Shown here piece after piece: positions 32,100-43,052 of a DNA stretch of 64,000 nucleotides. Under the pieces are notes generated by a model that made no database searches, was not told where the DNA came from, and worked only from the letters and a program-made list of their open reading frames with translations. The DNA lies in assembly GCF_032854445.1 (NCBI RefSeq), contig NW_027018035.1:1-64000 (forward strand), written 5' to 3'. The DNA comes from Liolophura sinensis. Lineage: Eukaryota; Mollusca; Polyplacophora; Chitonida; Chitonidae. Each line of letters opens with the position of its first letter. The first letter of the stretch is position 1. The position numbers and the translations under genes were made by a program.

Positions 32100-34076
32100 T
32101 CATAGTGCAGATCGCCAGAGATTCTGAACGCTGTGTCCATACGTGCAAACGAGAGTGTTATACTCAATGTAAAATTTGAGAAACTTCGAATGAAGGCGTT
32201 TCATGTAGTATCCCTGACCAACTAGTTTTTGAACTAACAACTTATTACGCAGATTAAAGTCATCACAATTAACGCAAGATCTGACAAATTCTACACGGTG
32301 AGATATGTATACGCCATATGCAGGACCCTTTGGTACATGGCTATTTAAATAAGGATAATTTACAATATCAAAATTGAAATTATCCCTTTTGCACTGTTGG
32401 TAAATGGTATCTCCGAATTTCACATAGATGTTTTTAATGAGAAATTCAAGTAATTCAATAAATAATGTAACATCCCATCAGTGGTAACTTTAATAAAGAA
32501 TAGAACTAAACAAAGCCTTATTGCTTCTGACGTTAATGTAACGGTGACCTGTTTTAGTAAATACCGAGACAATTAACGACGATGTTCTTTCAATAAGATC
32601 TTTGTGAGGAATTATAGTATAGAGAGTAGAGAAGTCCCATGTGGATACGTCTTTGTACGGTATATGCATATGAGTATCAAGTTCTTCTGTAAGACGTTTG
32701 GAGTTAAGAATCCACATGCAGTTAACACCTGAATTTTTTGTTATAGCACAATACTTATTCCAAAATGACTTTACTTCTTGTAACGCTCTCGTAAGTAGGG
32801 TTGACAAGAGTTTGGTGGTACAGCTTCTTGAACCCGCAATAAATCGAGCCTTGTATGGGGATTTATGCATTTTAGGAATCCAGTAAAGTTGTGGTATTTC
32901 TGTGTGACGGGTAGGTATATTTATGCGCCTTTCTTTAAGAAAGGCTTTGTGTTTAAATATTTCCTTCTGAGTACATGTAGTAGCAGAATACGTGGATGTC
33001 ATTGTAGATGCACATAGCTCTTGAACAAGAATTTCATAATAATAATTCTTGCAAATAAAGATATTATTAGGGGCCTTGTCTGCTACAGTGATGACAAGTT
33101 TACTCTGAAGGTCAGCGAGTGTTTCTTGCACAGTGGGATCCTTCAGAACCTGTTTAACTTTAGGTAGAGCATCAATGTCTTGACGGTGTATAGTTAAACT
33201 GACTTCCTTTGTGACAATCTGAAGTACCGAAGAATCCACTTTCTCCCGTTTTGACCATTTTTTAACAATACTCGCCAAGTGCCGAGATGATATTGTTTTT
33301 CTGTGATGGAATGTTGACATTTCTCTTTTCTCTATACTTAGGACCCCTCACAAAGAGATTCCTTAGATCATGTTTCTTAATAATATTAAGGTCACCAGTC
33401 AGGACATGTTTACATTTGTCGTAGGTAAAAACTGAGGATTCACAATCACAGGTAGAGCCACCAGAAGTATACGCCGCCAAATCGAACTCCTTGATGGCTT
33501 GGGAATAATTGAAAATTTTGGAAGCGATAGGCTCTATATACTCATATGATATGCAAGGTGGCTTCTGGATATTTAAATAATTAGGCACAGCACTACGAAC
33601 ATTAGGTTCATTAATGATGCGTAGTACGTTAATTAAATCAAGGCCACTGTCTAAATACTTTATCTTCAGAAAGAGTCGATCATGTTGAGTTTCAATTGTA
33701 GTTACAGGGCGATACAATCGAAAATACGATATGTCTTGACACAGACGTACAAGATGAGATGGAACAATAAAATTGTGTATGCTATTGAATAACATGTTTA
33801 TGTTTTAGCAAGTTCAATGGCAGTGCATATAATATTGTGTGTAGAGCATGTATGCTATTGGTGTCATACGACAATCCTACTAAATAGCTAACTGTAACGT
33901 GTTTGTGAATCATGTTTCTGTTGAACTTGCTTCTACCATGACTGCGAGGTATACGTTTATGGTATTTGAATAAATTTGTTATGATGGAGTCATATGATTG
34001 GCTAGATGTTACATTGCCGATTCCCATAACGTTATCATTCAACCAATATGGGAAGACTGAACCAATCTCTAGCATC
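32100..34076 (-). pseudogene. P3 Penelope-like RT gene, core deleted
   Basis: In sense order: an upstream domain with HTILYALPLNLLKHKH (33782-34075), then PSHLVRLCQDISYFRLYRP, NVLRIINEPNVRSAVPNYL, PPCISYEYIEPIASKIFNY and HVLTGDLNIIKKHDLRNLFVRGPKYRE (33350-33795). A frameshift occurs near 33290. RT: ADKAPNNIFICKNYYYEIL, QLYWIPKMHKSPYKARFIAGSRSCTTKLLS and WDFSTLYTIIPHKDL (32600-33110; motif A Asp in the DFSTLY string). Sequence then jumps from GDTIYQQC to KRDNFNFDIVNYPYL (about 32390), deleting ~100 codons with GIPMGT and YIDD. RT C-terminus to 32100. Confidence 0.88.
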
Positions 34077-34109
34077 CAGGAAAGCTGACGGTCACGGATT
34101 TTACGTTCA

Positions 34110-34935
34110 AAAAAGTCGGAGGCAGAGTGTTACAAAGAAATCTGGTTACGTCCTTAAACTTAATACATACCTTCTGACCTTTAACACTACCTCCTTTCCG
34201 TCGCTTATCTACGTTGGCCCGTATGGGGTTAATGTGGATTTATTTATCCCTAATCCCACACGTTGTTTTAATTGCCAAAAATCTGGTCACGGCAACAGAC
34301 TACAAGAAATGAACGAATGAATTATTATGCCTGTACGCCACATCAGCAATTTTTCAGCCATATCGTGGCGATTAACATGTTTATTAATCAGTATAGGGTT
34401 TTCAGGAAGAGAATGAGCACATATAAATCAAATAAAAAAGACAAACGTGTTTAAAACCCGTTAAAACAACCAAACCTGCGGTAAAACTTGAAAACCTCAA
34501 TCATTTTAAAATTCTAATGTGTATGTATAAACAAGAAATAATGTAAAATCAGTTATATCTTATAATATAAACCCATATGTTTTAAGTAGTCAATGACAGC
34601 ATCGCCAGCAACGCTGTGAAATATGGAGTTGACCATGTAGAATCTTTGCTGAATATAAGCATAGTCTACACAGTCAACCAAGTTATGTTTGATGCCGTAT
34701 TCGCCACCACATCAAACACACTAAGGAGCACTGTCAACACAACAAATAAAAACAGTAAACAGTACAGAACAGCCTGATAAACCTCAGCCTAATCGCCCTA
34801 AAAAGGACAAATACAAGTCCAAAAAAATCTGTGGATACATCACCCGCACCAGGGAGATCTTCCAGCCGATCTCCAAGGAAGGGCCTTCCTCTGTCCAAAC
34901 ACAAATATAAATCTCCTATACGTCTCCTTTCGTAA
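34110..34935 (+). pseudogene. L9 ORF1 (gag-like), interrupted
   Basis: Encodes KKSGYVLKLNTYLLTFNTTSFPSLIYVGPYGVNVDLFIPNPTRCFNCQKSGHG, i.e. the conserved domain and the first three ligands (C, C, H) of knuckle 1, before the antisense LINE-A 3' fragment takes over. After 34736 the C-terminal TNKNSK-type and SPAPGRSSSRSPRKGRP-type stretch returns and ends in TAA at 34933-34935, overlapping the ORF2 ATG (34935-34937). Confidence 0.82.
34309..34735 (-). mobile_element. Antisense LINE-A 3'-end fragment inside L9
   Basis: About 425 bases of LINE-A 3' terminus in antisense: tail (aacgaatgaatt), hairpin (about 34331-34367), 3'UTR and the ORF2 C-terminal finger region, ending near 34735. It replaces ~370 bp of L9 ORF1, so insertion with target deletion, or a later deletion, is needed. 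No target duplication was seen. Confidence 0.85.
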
Positions 34936-37807
34936 TGGCCATACATGACAAAATATATAGTGGAATTGTCGAGGCCTTGAAGGTAAATTTGATTGAAATG
35001 GCACAGCCTGTTGAATCATTAAATCGTATTGGCCTTTCTTTGGTGTCTTCATGTTAGTTTCTTTAAGACAAAGATAAAACAACCCTTAAAAATTATTCAT
35101 TATATATACTCATTCAAATGAAGATCTTAATCAATAACAATATTATTTACAGCCCTGTTGCTCTAGATACAAAGCTTTAGGCTGTGGCCGTCTGTGTTTC
35201 ATTGTCTGAAACAAAAACATTATGTTCCGTGTATATTCCGCCTAACATTTTTTTGTCAGCTTTCCAGTTAAATAACTTATTAGAACAATTGCCAAAACGT
35301 TTAATAATAATGTGACATTTTATTTCCATAACCCCCTTTTGGGGCAGTAACAACATAAATAATAAGGGCAAAATAGTGGAAAATTTTTTAACTAAGGAGG
35401 AACTGTTATTTCAATGATGGTTCTAATACCTATTTACATCCGGGTAATAGCACTTATCCTGTTATCGATCTCACTATCACAGGTCCATCACTTCTCCTTG
35501 ATTTTTCTTGGAAGGTGCATGACGATCTTTGGAAGTTCGATGAAGCAGATTGGATCGCATTTGAGATGTTCTGTGAGGCTGATATCACTCCAGAGACTCT
35601 AAATGCAGCAGATGATCCTATGTTAAAATTTCATTAGCTTGTATTACGAGCTGCTGATAGAACTATACCGAACACCTCGATAAATCCAAAAGTAAATCCT
35701 GGTACGACAATGACATAAAGGACCTTTAAAGGCATAAAGGACCGTAAAAAGGCTGAACGCAGATTTAATCATTGTCTTACTGATAATCATTTAAACCAGG
35801 TTCGTACTTTTACAGCTAAAGTTCGTCGATTAATGAAATCCAAAAGACGATCTTGTTGGCGGAACTTTGTTTCGGGCATTATGTCAAAAACACCCTTGCG
35901 TAAGGTCTGGAACATGGTTCAGAAACCTTAAGGCGAAAATAATAAAGTAAAGTCCAGCATTTGAAAGATGGAGATAATGTTTCAATTTCTCCATTTGATA
36001 TAACAAATAAACTACCTGAAACAATTTCCAAGAAATCTTTTTCTGAGAATTATACAAAATAATACCAACATATTAAAAACCAGAGGGAGGAAAATTAAAT
36101 TGCCCATTTCTTGTAAATATTTGGAAGATTATAATCGTTCTTTCAATATCGAGGAAGTTGAAATTCCATTTAAGAAAGGCCCACGATACTGCTTGTGGTC
36201 GTAATAACATATAAGATGAGTGTTTTGAACTATTTACCGCCTGAGCCATTGAAGTCTCTCTTGGACATGCTTAATGATATTTGGTTAGCTACTAATTTTT
36301 CACCGTCATGGACGTCTAATGACCGTCCCATAACCCTTGCCAGCTGTTTCTGTAAGACTATGGAGCGGATGATAAATGAGAGACTTGTTTGGTTTCTTGA
36401 AACCAACAAGTTACTTTCTAATATACATATACATAATATATGTGGTTTTGGGCTAACGGATGTACGTTGAATCACCTTGTTCGATTTCAAACCTTTATCC
36501 CAGTCAAAATTACAGGGTCAGCTCAACTTAATTTTTCAGGGTCATAGGCAAACTGACTCTGGAATATTCGATCGGAAATATGGGATCGCCAAATAGGGGT
36601 CAAATTGTTTGACGCTAACAAATTGTTTGACGCTAACAATAAGGGTCATTGTTCTAAACAAGACTGATTTTAAGGGTTGAAACAAGACAGGGACTTCAAA
36701 TATTAGGGTCAGTTATCCCAAATATTTAGAGTTGGTCATGTCTATACCCTGAATATTAAAGTCACATCTGATCCTTTATTATTAACAGTGTATACGGAAT
36801 GTATAATGAACATGTGTTGTCGATATTTTTTCGACCTTGAAAAGGCCTACGATACGATATGGAAATATGGTCTTTTGAAACACCTTGCTGAATATGGGAC
36901 CTTAAAGGGCCTATCAGAATTTTTTTTCAGTTTAAGGTACAGGTGGGGACCACTCTTTCGGACTGTCATGAGCAAGAAATGGGTGTTCCTTAGGGAGGTA
37001 TATTATCGCCAACATTGTTTAGCGTAAAAATATATAGCCTAGAAAAGACCTTAACATCGGCCACTGAAGGTTCTTTCTATGTAGATGATTTCGTTGTATG
37101 CTACCAAGCTAAAAATATGAATAACACAAAAAGTCAGTGGCAGATTGATAAGATGGAGAAAACGCATCTGAAAACGGTTTTAGATTTTCAACGTCTAAAA
37201 CCGTCGGCATGCATTTTTGTAATAAACGGAAACTTCATTGTAACCCCAAGCTTAATTTTTGTGCTGAACAGGTTAAAATTGTTGGAAAACCTAAATTTTT
37301 AGGTGTAATATTTAACAGGAAGGTATCTTTTATACCTGACATAAAAACGCTTAAAGCTAAATGTACAAAGCCTCTTGATATAATTAAGGTCGTGTCTAGC
37401 ACCTATTGGGGTGCTGAGCGATCTGTTTTACTCAGTCTATATCGTTTTTTGGTGAGGTCTAAATTGGACTATAGGTCCATCATTTACAGTTCCACAAGGA
37501 AGTCGTATATTAAAATGTTGGATCCTGTTCATCAGCCTTGGTGCTTTTATAACCTCACGAGTGGGAAGTTATACAACCGACGTATAAAACTGAGCCTTCA
37601 ATATGCTACAAAGCTTAAAGCTCATCCAACAAACCCTGTCTACGACTGTGTTTTTTATCCGTCATGTGTAGATAAATTTAATAAGTCTCCCAATAAGATC
37701 TCTTCGTTCGGTCTTCGTATACGGGACCGTATCACAGAAGTTAACATTAAGCTATAGGAAATAGCTTCGGTGTCTTTTCCGGAGTCTCCTCACTGGCTTC
37801 TTCCACA
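34935..37807 (+). pseudogene. L9 ORF2, EN-RT-connection, broken
   Basis: The EN N-terminus has several stops; GDFN is degraded (34310s-equivalent at about 35315), and the ADITPETLNAADD region is clear (35575-35620). The linker is complete but frameshifted (35700-36200). RT: NDRPITLASCFCKTMERMINERLVWFLETNKLLSN (36310-36425), the unknown insertion, then FFDLEKAYDTIWKYGLLK (motif A, 36825-36880), motif B region shifted, and SFYVDDFVVCYQAKN (37075-37120), an intact YVDD. The connection 37209-37757 is open for 182 codons (KFLGVIFNRKVSFIPDIK, LSLQYATKLKAHPTNPVYDCVF). Confidence 0.87.
36509..36786. repeat. Unclassified 278-bp insertion in L9 RT
   Basis: Sequence between the RT codons for FETF(I) and the NNEHV codons that matches nothing else in the window. 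It contains six GGGTCA or GGTCA-like strings in one orientation (36523-36728) and a tandem 19-bp duplication (caaattgtttgacgctaa, 36601-36639). Weakly similar ends (cagtcaaaattacagggtc versus the complement of ccctgaatattaaagtcac) hint at inverted termini of a small nonautonomous element, but I cannot establish this. Confidence 0.6.
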
Positions 37808-37837
37808 CAAGCACATCCCCATCCACCACCACCACCC

Positions 37838-38414
37838 CACCCCCGTGGGGTTTCCGGGATGATAAGAATAGGACCTCAGCCCTATAGGCAAGCTTGTGGT
37901 ACAAGTCGACTAACCTAGAGCTCTTCTGTGTGAGACCGGTGAATATAATAGGCTCACATCTTCTCGGTTGTGTGAGAGGCAATCGGCGAACGACCTGTTT
38001 GCCGTGGGTTGCGACCCGTAAGCTACGAGGACGGGATCCTGGTGGCCGAGGGAGGTCTTGGGAGATCCTCATGCCCAACACGCCACTTTGGCCCTTACTT
38101 GGAGAAAGACCGGAGGTCGGATGGACCCGGTCCGATCAATCGGCTTGGTCATGTCTTGCCTCTGGGTGGTCCCAATTTCCTCTATAACAGCAAATCATTT
38201 AGAGAACAAATGTTATTTCAGAAATATCGTTTGCGGGACTGGGTCAATCGAGTAGATTGGATTTAACCTTTGGAATAAATCAATCTGTTCGAGTATACCT
38301 CATATGGAGTCCTTGGTGCCTTTCCTGTTGGATATTCCCAGGTTCAGGCATCGTCCTTATTGGCACTCTGTGGTAGGTGGGGAACATATGGGGTGAAATT
38401 TATACATATATACC
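37838..38414 (+). promoter_or_regulatory. LINE-A 5'UTR of L10
   Basis: Sense 5'UTR with terminus ccccgtggggtttccgg, then blocks shared with every other 5' end in the window (ggctcacatcttctcgg, tgcgacccgtaa, tcgagtagattg, ccttggtgcctttcctg). It ends in a short TA tract immediately before the ATG. It presumably contains the internal promoter; this is inferred from the general biology of LINEs. Confidence 0.7.
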
Positions 38415-39535
38415 ATGTCTGCCTTAACTAAGAGTTAACAAAAGCCAGCTTCAAAAATTCACCCGTTTCTCCTGCAAACGGCTCTCCAGGGCGCAGCTGG
38501 AACTCTAAAAACGTTTAAAAAATTAGATCCGGAGACATTTTCATTTAATGTTTCCGGTAACAACAATCAAAAAATTTCCTTAAATAAAATATCTGATATA
38601 TCTGTTTTCAAATCCCCTCACCATTCCCTGAACAGCTGTCAGGGAATCTTTCGTGACAGGGATGGTTATATAACTGACCTGCCTGAGGAAGAAATTTGCC
38701 AAGAACTTAATTCACAGGGTGTTACCAGAGTGAAACCCTTCTTTAGGAAGAAATCTAGTAACCTCTTCAAACTTAATACATACGTGCTGACCTTTAACGC
38801 TACCTCCCTTCCGTCTCGTATCTACGTTGGCCCGGCTAGTGTTAATGTTGATTTATATATCCCCAATCCTTCACGTTGTTTTAATTCCCAAAGATTTGGT
38901 CATGGCATGTAAGAGTAAACTGATTTGTTTCAGATGCGGCAGTAAAGGTCATGATGTTTTCGACTGCAGCAACACAGTTAAGTGTTGCAAATACAGTGGA
39001 GATCACATGGCCTCAACAAGGGACTGTCCGCTTTTCGTTAAGGAAAAACAAATGATCAACTTGAAAATTAAAAATAATATCTCCTATCAGGACGCTCGGA
39101 AATTAGCCTCACTTTCTAATACTTCTCTACTGAATTCGTGTGCCAATGTGGTCAAGCGAGTAGCAACTGTTGCTACTCAAACCTCTTGGACTTGGCCCAT
39201 TCGAAACGACAAACCTAGTTATGTTTCTGTGCAACTTTCGTCTCAACCTTTGTTTAATTTTTTGTTAAAATCAAACTGCTTCAAAAGAACAAATAAAAAC
39301 AGTAAATAGTACAACCCAGCTGAGCCCAATTGCCCTAAATGCGAAAAAAAGTCCAAAAGCAAATCTCAAACTTTCAATGAGTTTGGATTGTTGGAGGACC
39401 GTTGGTCCTTCAACATCAGATGAGGATGTGATGGATATATCACCCTCACCAGAGAGATCTTCCAGCCGATCTCCAAGGAAAGGTCGTCTTTGGTCGAAAC
39501 ATACAGAAAAATCTCCTATACGTCTTCCTCCGTAA
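38415..39535 (+). pseudogene. L10 ORF1 (gag-like), broken
   Basis: ATG at 38415 starts MSALTKS and then a stop. The downstream HPFLLQTALQGAAGTLKTFKKL, IFRDRDGYITDLPEEEICQELNSQGVTRVKPFFRKKSSNLFKLNTYVLTFNATSLPSRIYVGP segments are intact. Knuckle 1 has lost its second Cys (CFNSQRFGHGM, then a frame change), knuckle 2 is complete (CFRCGSKGHDVFDC), and knuckle 3 has Cys to Tyr (CCKYSGDH). The C-terminal tail ends at TAA 39533-39535, overlapping the ORF2 ATG. Confidence 0.87.
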
Positions 39536-42500
39536 TGTCTTCTTTTGACAAAATTATACAGCGAAATTGTCGAGCCATTAAGGTAAATGTTATTGACATA
39601 ACAGCTTGTTCAATCATTAAATCCTATTACCCATTGTCTACAGGTACGTCACCTGAAGACATCTGACCAAAATAAAATAACTTATACAGCACTTATTCAA
39701 ATGAAGAAGAGCGACCTGCAGGCGGCTCTTCCGTCTTCATCAGTAACAATATTATTTACAGCCCTGTTCCTCTAAATACAGAGTTTCACGCTATGGCCGC
39801 TCGTGTTTTATTGTACGAAACAATCACATTCTGTTCAGTGTATATTCCCCCGAAGATTTCTTTGTCAACTTTGCAGTTACATAATTTCAAAGAACAGTTG
39901 CCAAAACCTATTATAACAATGGGAGATTTTAATTCCCATAACCCCCTATGAGGCAGTAATAACATAAATGATAAGGCCAAGATAGTAGAGTGAATGAATA
40001 ATTATGGCTTAACGCCACATCGGCAATATTTCAGCCATATCGTGGCGAGCAAGATAGTAGAAGACTTCTTATCTAACGAAGAACTGTGTTATTTCAATGA
40101 TGGTTTTAATACCTACTTACATCCGGGTAGTGGCACTTATTCTACTATCGACCTAATATTTCGTATTTTTAGAGCTAAAGCTCGTCGATGAATCAAAACC
40201 AAGAGACCATCTTGTTTGCAGGACTTTGTTTCGGGCATTACGTAAAAAACACCCATGCGTAAAGTCTGAAAACATGGTTCAGAAGCTTAAGGGTAAAAAT
40301 GATAAAGCAAAAGTCCAGAAATTAAAAGATGAAGATAATATGTATATATACCTCTCCATCCAATATAGCTATTAAATTAGGTCAGACAATTTCCCAGAAA
40401 TCTTCTTCTGAGAATTATGCTAAAGAATTCCGACATATTAAAACCCAGAAGGAGAAAATCAAATTGCTCCTTTTTTTCTAAAAATTTACAAAATTATAAT
40501 CGTCCTTTTAATATTGAGGAACTTAAAACTGCATTAAGAAAGGCCCACGATACTGCTTGTGGTCCTGATAATGTATATTATAAGTTTCTGAACCATTTAC
40601 CACCTAAGCCACTGGAGACTTTCTTGGACTTGCTTAATGATATTTGGATAACTGGCAATTTTCCACCATCACGGTACGAGGCGTATGTTATCCCAGTTCC
40701 CAAACCGGGTCAGGATCATAAGGATGCTAATAATTACCGTCCCATAGCTCTTACCAGCCGTGTCTGTAAGACTATTGAACGGATGATTAATGAACGACTT
40801 GTTTGGTTTCTTGAAACCAACAAGTTACTCTCTAATATTCAATGTGGTTTTCAGCAAGGCAGATCTACTATGGATCACCTTGTTCGATTTGAAACTTTCA
40901 TTCGTGATGGTTTATTTTATAATGAACATGTGGTGTCCATATTTTTTGACCTTGAAAAGGCCTACGACACCACATGGAAACGTGGCATTTGAAAGGGTCT
41001 TGCGGATATGGGGGTTAAAAGGGCGATTATCAATATTATCACTCTTTCTGACTCTTGCGAGCAGGAAATGGGTGTACCTCAGGGCAGCATTCTATCACCA
41101 ATTCTGTTTAGCAAAAAAATAAATAGCCTAGCGAAAACATTAATATCTGGCACAGAAGGTTCATTACACTTGGATGATTTCGTCACATTCTACCGAGCTA
41201 AAAATATGAATAATATCGAACGTCAGTTGCAGCTTTGTCTCAGTAAGATCGAAAAATGGGCAACTGAAAACGGTTTTAGATTTTTAACGTCTAAAACCGT
41301 CGGTATGCATTTTTGTAATAAACGGAAACTTTATCTTGATCCCCAGCTTAATTTTTTTGGTGAACAGGTTAAAATTGTTGGAGAAACAAAATTTTTAGGT
41401 ATAACATTTGAAAGTAAACTATCTTTTATACCTCATATTAAAATGGTTAAAGCCAAATGTACAAAGGCTCTCGATATAATTAAGGTCGTGTCTAGCACCG
41501 ATTGGGGTGCTGACCGATCAGTTTTACTTAATTTATATCGTGCTTTGGTGAGGTCTAAATTGGATTATGGGTTTATCATTTACGGTTCCGCTAGGAGGTC
41601 GTGTATTAAAATGTTCATCACCAGGGTTTGAGGCTCGGCCTTGGTTCATACGTGGTGGCTAACGAGCCTTTTTTACATCACAGGCGTATAATACTGAGCC
41701 TTCAATATGCTACAAAGCTTAAAGCTCATCCAACAAACCCTGCCTACGACTGTGTTTTCAATCCATTGTATGTAGACAAATATACTAAATGTTCTAACAA
41801 GATCCCTTCGTTCGGTGTTCGTTATAAAGACCATATTGTGGAAGCCAACATTAAACTTTGGGACATCGCTCCGGTGTGTTTTTCCGGAGTCCCCTCCATG
41901 GCTCCTTCCACAACCTAAATTGATATTTGATCTACGTAAATATAATAAATCAAATACAAATCCTCTTATAATTAAGAAAGGTTTTGCTGAAATCAAGGCT
42001 AAATATTTGGATTACAAATTTATCTGTACTGATGGGTCAAAGGATGGGGGACAGGGTTGCGGCAGTCGTAGATCAGCGGGTCACTTCTCTTCGTCTGCCA
42101 CCTTCATCTTCTATCTTTTCTGCACAGGCTATACTCCTGGCCTTATGATATGTTTCCTCTGGGCATGCCTAGAGGGCGGTGATATGCAGTGACTCGCTTT
42201 CTTGCCTTTTAGCAATTATGAATAATAAATTTAAAAATCCGTTGATCCTCGAAATATTAGCTTTGCATAGAAAACAAATTAAAAGAGGTAAAGATATATT
42301 CTGTTGGATACCACGTCACACTGGTATCCATGGAAACACAGTCGTAGACAGGGAGGCAAAAGCAGCCCTTACTAAACCCGTGTCAAAAATTAAAATAACA
42401 CAAGGATTTTAAGCTTAATATTCATAAATATATTCGTCGCCTTTGGCAGGGTGAATGGGATCTGCAGGTTTACAACAAACTACAAGCCATTCATCTTGTC

Positions 42501-42770
42501 ATTGGCTATAATTCCTATACCTTTGATACGTGTCGTAGAGATCAAGTCGTTTTAACAAGACGCCGTATTGGGCATTCTCATCTAACACACAATTTCATCT
42601 TCGATGGGAGCAGTGCTCCCGAGTGTGTTGGATGTGATGCTCAATATGGCATCAAACATATCCTGGTTGACTGTGTAGACTTCGGCCATATTCGGCAAAG
42701 ATTCTACACAGTCAACTCTATATATGATTTATTTGACATCATCGCTGGGGATGCTTTTATTCATTTTTGA
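39535..42770 (+). pseudogene. L10 ORF2 (EN-RT-RNase H), broken
   Basis: ATG 39535 in a TAATG overlap. The EN start and MGDFNSHNPL (39920-39950) are present, but SDH and the linker start are deleted. RT: NYRPIALTSRVCKTIERMINERLVWFLETNKLLSNIQCGFQQGRSTMDHLVRFETFIRDG (40730-40910), motif A FFDLEKAYDTTW (40945-40980), motif B GVPQGSILSPILF (41071-41109), motif C HLDDFV (both Asp kept). Connection 41628-41918. RNase H CTDGSKDGG (42025), CSDSLSCLLAI (42180) and WIPRHTGIHGNTVVDREAKAAL (42305-42370). C-terminal finger CVGCDAQYGIKHILVDC intact (about 42619-42671). Several frameshifts. Confidence 0.9.
39990..40049 (-). mobile_element. 60-bp LINE-A 3'-end micro-insertion with 12-bp TSD
   Basis: A minimal LINE-A insertion consisting only of the 3'-terminal hairpin (40013-40047) and tail, antisense inside L10 EN. 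It is flanked by CAAGATAGTAGA at 39978-39989 and 40050-40061. Its 5' truncation point is two bases beyond the base of the hairpin. Removing it restores the EN string found in L13 at 47860-47880. Confidence 0.93.
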
Positions 42771-43052
42771 AGGCTGTTGGCTTGTATAAGAGAATACAGT
42801 TGTATACATTATATTATTTTATATATTATATGCATAAGATAAAAGCAATTGTAGTTTTCGACTTTTAAATGACATTTAGCTTTTTTAAACTGTTTTTAAA
42901 ATGATCGTCTGTGTTTCTTTTAAGTTTTATTTGTTCATCAGATCATGTCAAAAACTATTTACGGTTTCCAGGTTTGAACATGTTCCCGCCACGATATGGC
43001 TGAAATATTGCTGAAGTGGGGTTAAACCATAATCATTCCTTCATTCATTTAA

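Larger units (their letters stand above)
31459..34076 (-). mobile_element. Penelope-like element copy P3
   Basis: Largest PLE copy, antisense. From its 3' end (31459, where homology with P2 and the micro-insertion at 45668 begins) it spans a noncoding 3' region with 57-bp repeats, the RT C-terminus, the RT N-terminal half and an upstream domain. It stops at 34076 next to a sense LINE-A fragment. A GIY-YIG nuclease is not visible downstream of the RT. PLEs with an upstream GIY-YIG (permuted types) would be compatible with that, but the region upstream is truncated, so this remains open. Confidence 0.88.
34110..37807 (+). mobile_element. LINE-A copy L9 (interrupted)
   Basis: Sense copy: ORF1 piece (34110-34308), an antisense 3'-end fragment (34309-34735) replacing the knuckle-to-C-terminal part, the ORF1 tail, then ORF2 EN, linker, RT and connection, stopping at 37807 inside the encoded SPHWLLPH segment. 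A 278-bp unknown insertion (36509-36786) splits the RT. The 5' end of L10 follows 30 bases later. Confidence 0.88.
37838..43052 (+). mobile_element. LINE-A copy L10, most complete sense copy
   Basis: 5'UTR from the cccccgtggggtttccgg terminus (37838) to the ATG at 38415, ORF1, ORF2 with EN truncated at its C-terminal side, RT, RNase H and C-terminus, then a 3'UTR ending with the hairpin (about 42988-43020) and a cattccttcattcattt tail. About 0.55 kb of EN/linker is deleted at about 40150. A 60-bp LINE-A 3'-end micro-insertion sits at 39990-40049. No target duplication was recognised around the whole copy. Confidence 0.92.
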
